A stretch of DNA of 64,000 nucleotides from Gamsiella multidivaricata (lineage: Eukaryota; Mortierellomycota; Mortierellomycetes; Mortierellales; Mortierellaceae): contig NW_026251721.1 in assembly GCF_025024155.1 (NCBI RefSeq), positions 62,001 through 126,000 on the forward strand, read 5' to 3'. The position numbers and the translations under genes are program-made. Of the stretch, positions 57,925 through 64,000 are shown one piece after another. Positions within the stretch are counted from its first letter, which is position 1, and every line of letters starts with the position of its first letter. The notes under the pieces are model-generated. The model saw only the letters and a program-made list of their open reading frames with translations, searched no databases and was not told the DNA's origin.

Positions 57925-60900
57925 TGTTCTCGGGCGGGATTCCTTGCGTCGAGTTGGTTTCTTTTGTTTGGTTAAGATATTACCGTTCCTTATTAAGTCG
58001 ATGGTCGGGCAGCTGGTGGTATATATTATCTAATCATGTAGCGGAGTCATCATCATGGTCAGGTTCAGGGGTATTTGTTTGTTTCTTGGGAAATATTGTC
58101 TTTCTTTCAAACAAAAAGTCGTTGGACCAAATAACTGGTTCAGTGTGGCAAGAATGAAGCTGAAAGGACAACGAAGTTGAAAGGACAAGGTGGGCGCTAA
58201 TTGCCGTCGGCTCGAGGGGGTTGCTTACAATTTAGTGATGTGAATTGTGCAAATTCCTTTCTCTCTTTTTTTAAAGTGCTTTGTATACTAGAGATGGCTT
58301 GCGAGCGTGAGGAGGTTGTCGTGGAAGGCAAGTGTCTGATACATTGGGCGGGGGATAAATGGTAGGAGAGGAGGAGGAGTGGAAGGTAGGAAGAGGCGGG
58401 ATGAAGGATGGAGGTTGGAGGATGGAGGATGGAGGATGGTGGGCGAGGGATGGGAGTGCAGGTTCACAAGGGCTGCTCGGGTCGAATGAAGGAAAGGGGA
58501 ACCAGAAAAGAGAGAAGGCACAAAGAAGCGAAATCAGATTCAGAAGCGGGATCCTATAAGCACCCTTTCCCTCCTTCATCACTTCATCACCTCACGCCTC
58601 ATCACTTCATCACTTCCTTTAGGGCACCACCTTTTTTCGAGAAAACAACAGTGAAAATGCTCTCGTATTTGTATCCTGTATGCCCATCCATCATTCCACC
58701 CTGCTGGCCATCTTTAGCTCCTATTGGCAGCCTCTCACATATTTTCACATTTCACATTTTTAATTTAGTGCAATGCATTTATTTATATTTTTTTGAGCCC
58801 AACTCTCTTGCAAAAAACAACATGAGGCACAAATATGTAGACTATCCTCAAGAGCGGTTTGGTTTGTCTTCAAACAAACGACACGTCCACGAACCGTAGC
58901 CATGAAATTACATTTCTGGGTCAACTATCCAATGCACTGCTTTTAAATACAATTGAGGGTGGTGAGAATCCTTTGACATCCCCTAATAAAGACTGCCTGA
59001 CGCGTATCTTCTTGAAGGACCAGAACCACACACAATCGGTCTCCGGGTCAAACTTCCCAACAGCCCTCGACAATCATCTTTTGGCTTAATTATCAGAGGC
59101 CTGCGCACCCTTTCTTTTATATTCAACGCGCTCCTTCGTCTTCAGGAAACGCGCTACGAACTATATAGGCGTCAAAATGGTTCATGGTCTTAGTCTTAGC
59201 TCAAGAATATACGAGGGCCGTCCTAAACCGGACCTATGCGTGCCATCAATTCTGAGCAGCACAGGTGCAATTGGGATAGAGGCATACACACCGCGCAACC
59301 CCAGTATATTTAAAGAAAAATCCATCATTCTCAAAGAAATGAGAAAAACACTTTTAAAGACAGCATATCGATGCCCAGATATGATTGACGATCGCTTTGT
59401 GTATCTTGTGCTCCATTTCATTTCCTCCGCAAAGAGCCCTCTCGCATTTATTTCCTCGTGTGATGGGAAATAACACTATTTGGTCTTCTCGCGTGATATC
59501 TATAGGCTAGACTGGCTCTTGGTGCTACCTGCCGTGCAGGGGGAAGGCCGTGCTCCCTACTCTGTTCGAGCTGGATCCTGCCAAAGGCACTCTTTCAGAT
59601 CATATGCGATGCTTCACGGGACAGAATGATGTATCTGATAACTATATCATTCACGACTCCAAACAGACATGCTGGTCTACATTTCGTAAAAAAAAAAAAA
59701 AAAAAAAAGACGGTAGAAGATACATGAGGGAAAACGGTGAGAGAAAACAAGTACATTGCGGCCATTGATTGCTATCTAACTCGACAATCAGCGCTTGCGA
59801 AAGAGGGTCGCCCGCCAGAGTATCTTGGCGACCATTTTCACAATCTGATGTACAATAATAGAACGGGTATCAAAGGAAAGAGTCTTAAGAAAGTGCAGAG
59901 GAAATGCCTAGTCGACTGTAGACTGCACCCTGCCTCAGAAGTAGTCGGCGGCAGAGTGTCCAAGGGGGCGATAGCAGTTGTTTGGTCCCTGTGCCCCTCT
60001 TTCCTTATCTCTGCCGGGGTGTAATTCAAACCCAGAGGTGTGAAAAAAGAGCCATTTCGAATTCAGGAACCGTACGTTCAGGTATTTGGGGTGGATTACG
60101 ATATTCTCCACGTTTTCTTGTTTATGGTTTGCAAGAGAAAACATAAGAACATGGGCTGAGTGATGCAAAAGCAGGTTTTCTTCAGGACAAGCATCTGTAG
60201 GATGGCCAAAGGCACTGGACCTAAAGTCTTCGCCAGATGCCTGCATCGTATGCTTAACGCAATGTCAAGTGCTTTGTTTACAAGCAAAGGTGCCTGCGAA
60301 CAATTGTGGTTGTCGTGTATCGAAGAAGCGGCCAATTTATTTTTGGCGGGCAAGTTTATGTGGACAGGTGCGCAATAAAGCAAGTGGAGCACGACCTCGT
60401 TCCGTCTTTTCCCCTTTTCGACAGTCGCTTAAACGAGGGCGAAAGCATCATTACGGATTTTTCCATCACATTACGGATAGAAGCCTTCCTCAAACACTGC
60501 CCGAAGCCTTGGTCGATGCGTTTTCTGCAGTGGATTTGTGGGATGAGATCCAATTCTATGCGAGAGTTTACGGCGACTAAGGGTTGTTTAGGACAAATAT
60601 TTATACATGTCTCGTCCTCATTTCCGGAGGCTGCTGTTGTTTCGCGTAAAGCATGGACCCTTATTGCCAGTAAAGGGATCTTTCCTCTTGGTTAAGGACC
60701 ATTGGTTTGAATACCCCAGCATCCGTCCACAGAGGAGTTACCTCTTTTAGAGATGATATTATGTGGGGAATGCTATTGAATGCAAATCTCGCGTGGCAGA
60801 CGGATCTACACAATGTTTTGCTGAAATATTGTTGCTGCTGTGTGCTGCAGCGTGTAAATGCGGGGTAGTAGCACACGTTTACCGCACCCATGAGGGACTG

Positions 60901-61677
60901 TGAGGTACGGTCGATCAATCGCATGCTAATGCTTCTTCTCTGTTGCCAGCCAACGTGTGCCTGTATACTTCCATTACACTCTCCGGTCGTGTATCGGGTT
61001 GAGCGTGCAAAATCGCATGCATTGGACAACCGCAGCATCATATCTAATGCCCTTAGAGCACTAAAATAGACTCAACAAAAAGAAAATGACGGAGTATGGC
61101 TGGGGATGAGTGCAGCGAGATATTTTTTTACTGCTGCTGAGGATGTAGTCGAACAACTGCAGGACAAAGTGCTCGCTTGACTTGATCTTGTTTGCAATAG
61201 CACTCATACAAGGGTAATAGGGCATGGCAGTAGTGAGATTCAATGGCTGGGTATGAATACTTTCCCCTGATCTTCCCGGCGAGCGATCAAAAGTGGAGTA
61301 GAGAGCACCGAACAAGGTGGGCAAAGGAGACTAAAAGAACCCCGCCCGCGAGTCGCGAGTACGACTGCCACAAGACTGAAGCCTATTGTTCGTATGATTT
61401 GTGTATCGGTGCAAAATACATTCAATCGAAGGTTCAACTCAGTTGCTGAGAAGTTTTTGTTATCTCCCAAACAGGGACAAAATAAATACTTGCTCCACAT
61501 TTTATATCTCTCTTCTCTTTCTTTTCACTTGCACACGCACTCCTCTCTCACTCTCCCCACTGCTATCTCTTTTCTCTCCCACAGTCATATCTTTTCTCTT
61601 CTGGGATAAGATCGATCCATCCTTGCTTCCCTCGCTCCGCTTAACCCTCCTTCGCCCCTATTCACACCTCGTTCATA
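57925..61677. other. 3.75 kb region with low-complexity DNA and broken coding-like fragments
   Basis: Left part: the promoter of the mucin-like gene, then GGATGGA repeats (58406-58439) and ATCACTTC repeats (about 58576-58618). Middle (about 58860-60600): several frames with protein-like composition on the plus strand, none joined into a gene. Right part: the C/T-rich promoter of the malic enzyme gene, with pyrimidine tracts at 61500-61660. Confidence 0.45.
58860..60600 (+). pseudogene. Candidate decayed gene or transposon remnant
   Basis: Plus-strand pieces with coding-like composition lie in different frames. They include SPNKDCLTRIFLKDQNH (about 58978-59030), an ATG-started 98-codon frame at 59177-59473 (IEAYTPRNPSIFKEKSII), GKAVLPTLFELDPAKGTLSD (about 59540-59600), FARCLHRMLNAMSSALF to LFLAGKFMWTGAQ (about 60230-60378), and LPEALVDAFSAVDLWDEIQF (about 60500-60560). 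Frames change between them without clean splice sites. I recognise no transposase or reverse-transcriptase motif, so the origin is open. Confidence 0.3.

Positions 61678-64000
<2,323 letters not shown>

Noticed and set aside
60000..60060. Possible tRNA on the minus strand (a GGTTTGAATT box-B-like sequence)
   Set aside because: No matching T-stem, anticodon arm or acceptor stem could be drawn around it.

Overview
The window is a piece of a filamentous fungal nuclear genome. Genes carry short GT-AG introns (mostly 85-150 nt), sit on both strands without operons, and are separated by AT-rich gaps with homopolymers and microsatellites. Gene content (F-box/LRR protein, Cbf1-like bHLH, MNN1-type mannosyltransferase, GRIP golgin, cystinosin, CCT1, mitochondrial malic enzyme) and the S/T/Q-rich style fit an early-diverging fungus such as Mortierella or a relative. 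The genus is an inference from style, not from a search. Starts and splice sites were set by hand from reading-frame continuity and family motifs.

Layout: F-box/LRR gene running off the left edge (minus, 1-1881); unknown two-helix membrane protein (plus, 2486-3867); MFSD1-like transporter (plus, 4315-6409); a 7.7 kb stretch without a convincing gene; an intronless bZIP factor (plus, 14107-15756) convergent with an intronless dual-specificity phosphatase (minus, 16739-18910); an acidic unknown protein (minus, 21857-22776); CCT1 (plus, 23996-26323); secreted carboxylesterase A (minus, 26544-29118); MNN1-type mannosyltransferase (minus, 29407-31554); sulfite oxidase (minus, 32093-34395), divergent from a Cbf1-like bHLH factor (plus, 35346-36617); secreted carboxylesterases B (minus, 36836-39402) and C (minus, 41854-44339); cystinosin (minus, 47423-48586); a coiled-coil protein (minus, 48921-50117); a GRIP golgin (minus, 51174-54118); a mucin-like single-pass surface protein (minus, 56029-57924); a gene-poor stretch with broken coding-like fragments; and a mitochondrial malic enzyme running off the right edge (plus, 61678-64000).

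Two themes stand out. First, three related secreted esterases each carry an N-terminal module that looks like a C-type-lectin fold ahead of a carboxylesterase domain. Copies B and C share an identical 302 bp tract. Copy A has different introns and a one-base frame break at the oxyanion-hole motif. Second, several genes touch sulfur or lysosome/vacuole and Golgi biology: sulfite oxidase beside a Cbf1-type regulator, cystinosin, an MFSD1-like transporter, a mannosyltransferase and a golgin. I see no CRISPR array, no intact transposon, no rRNA, and no tRNA I could support.
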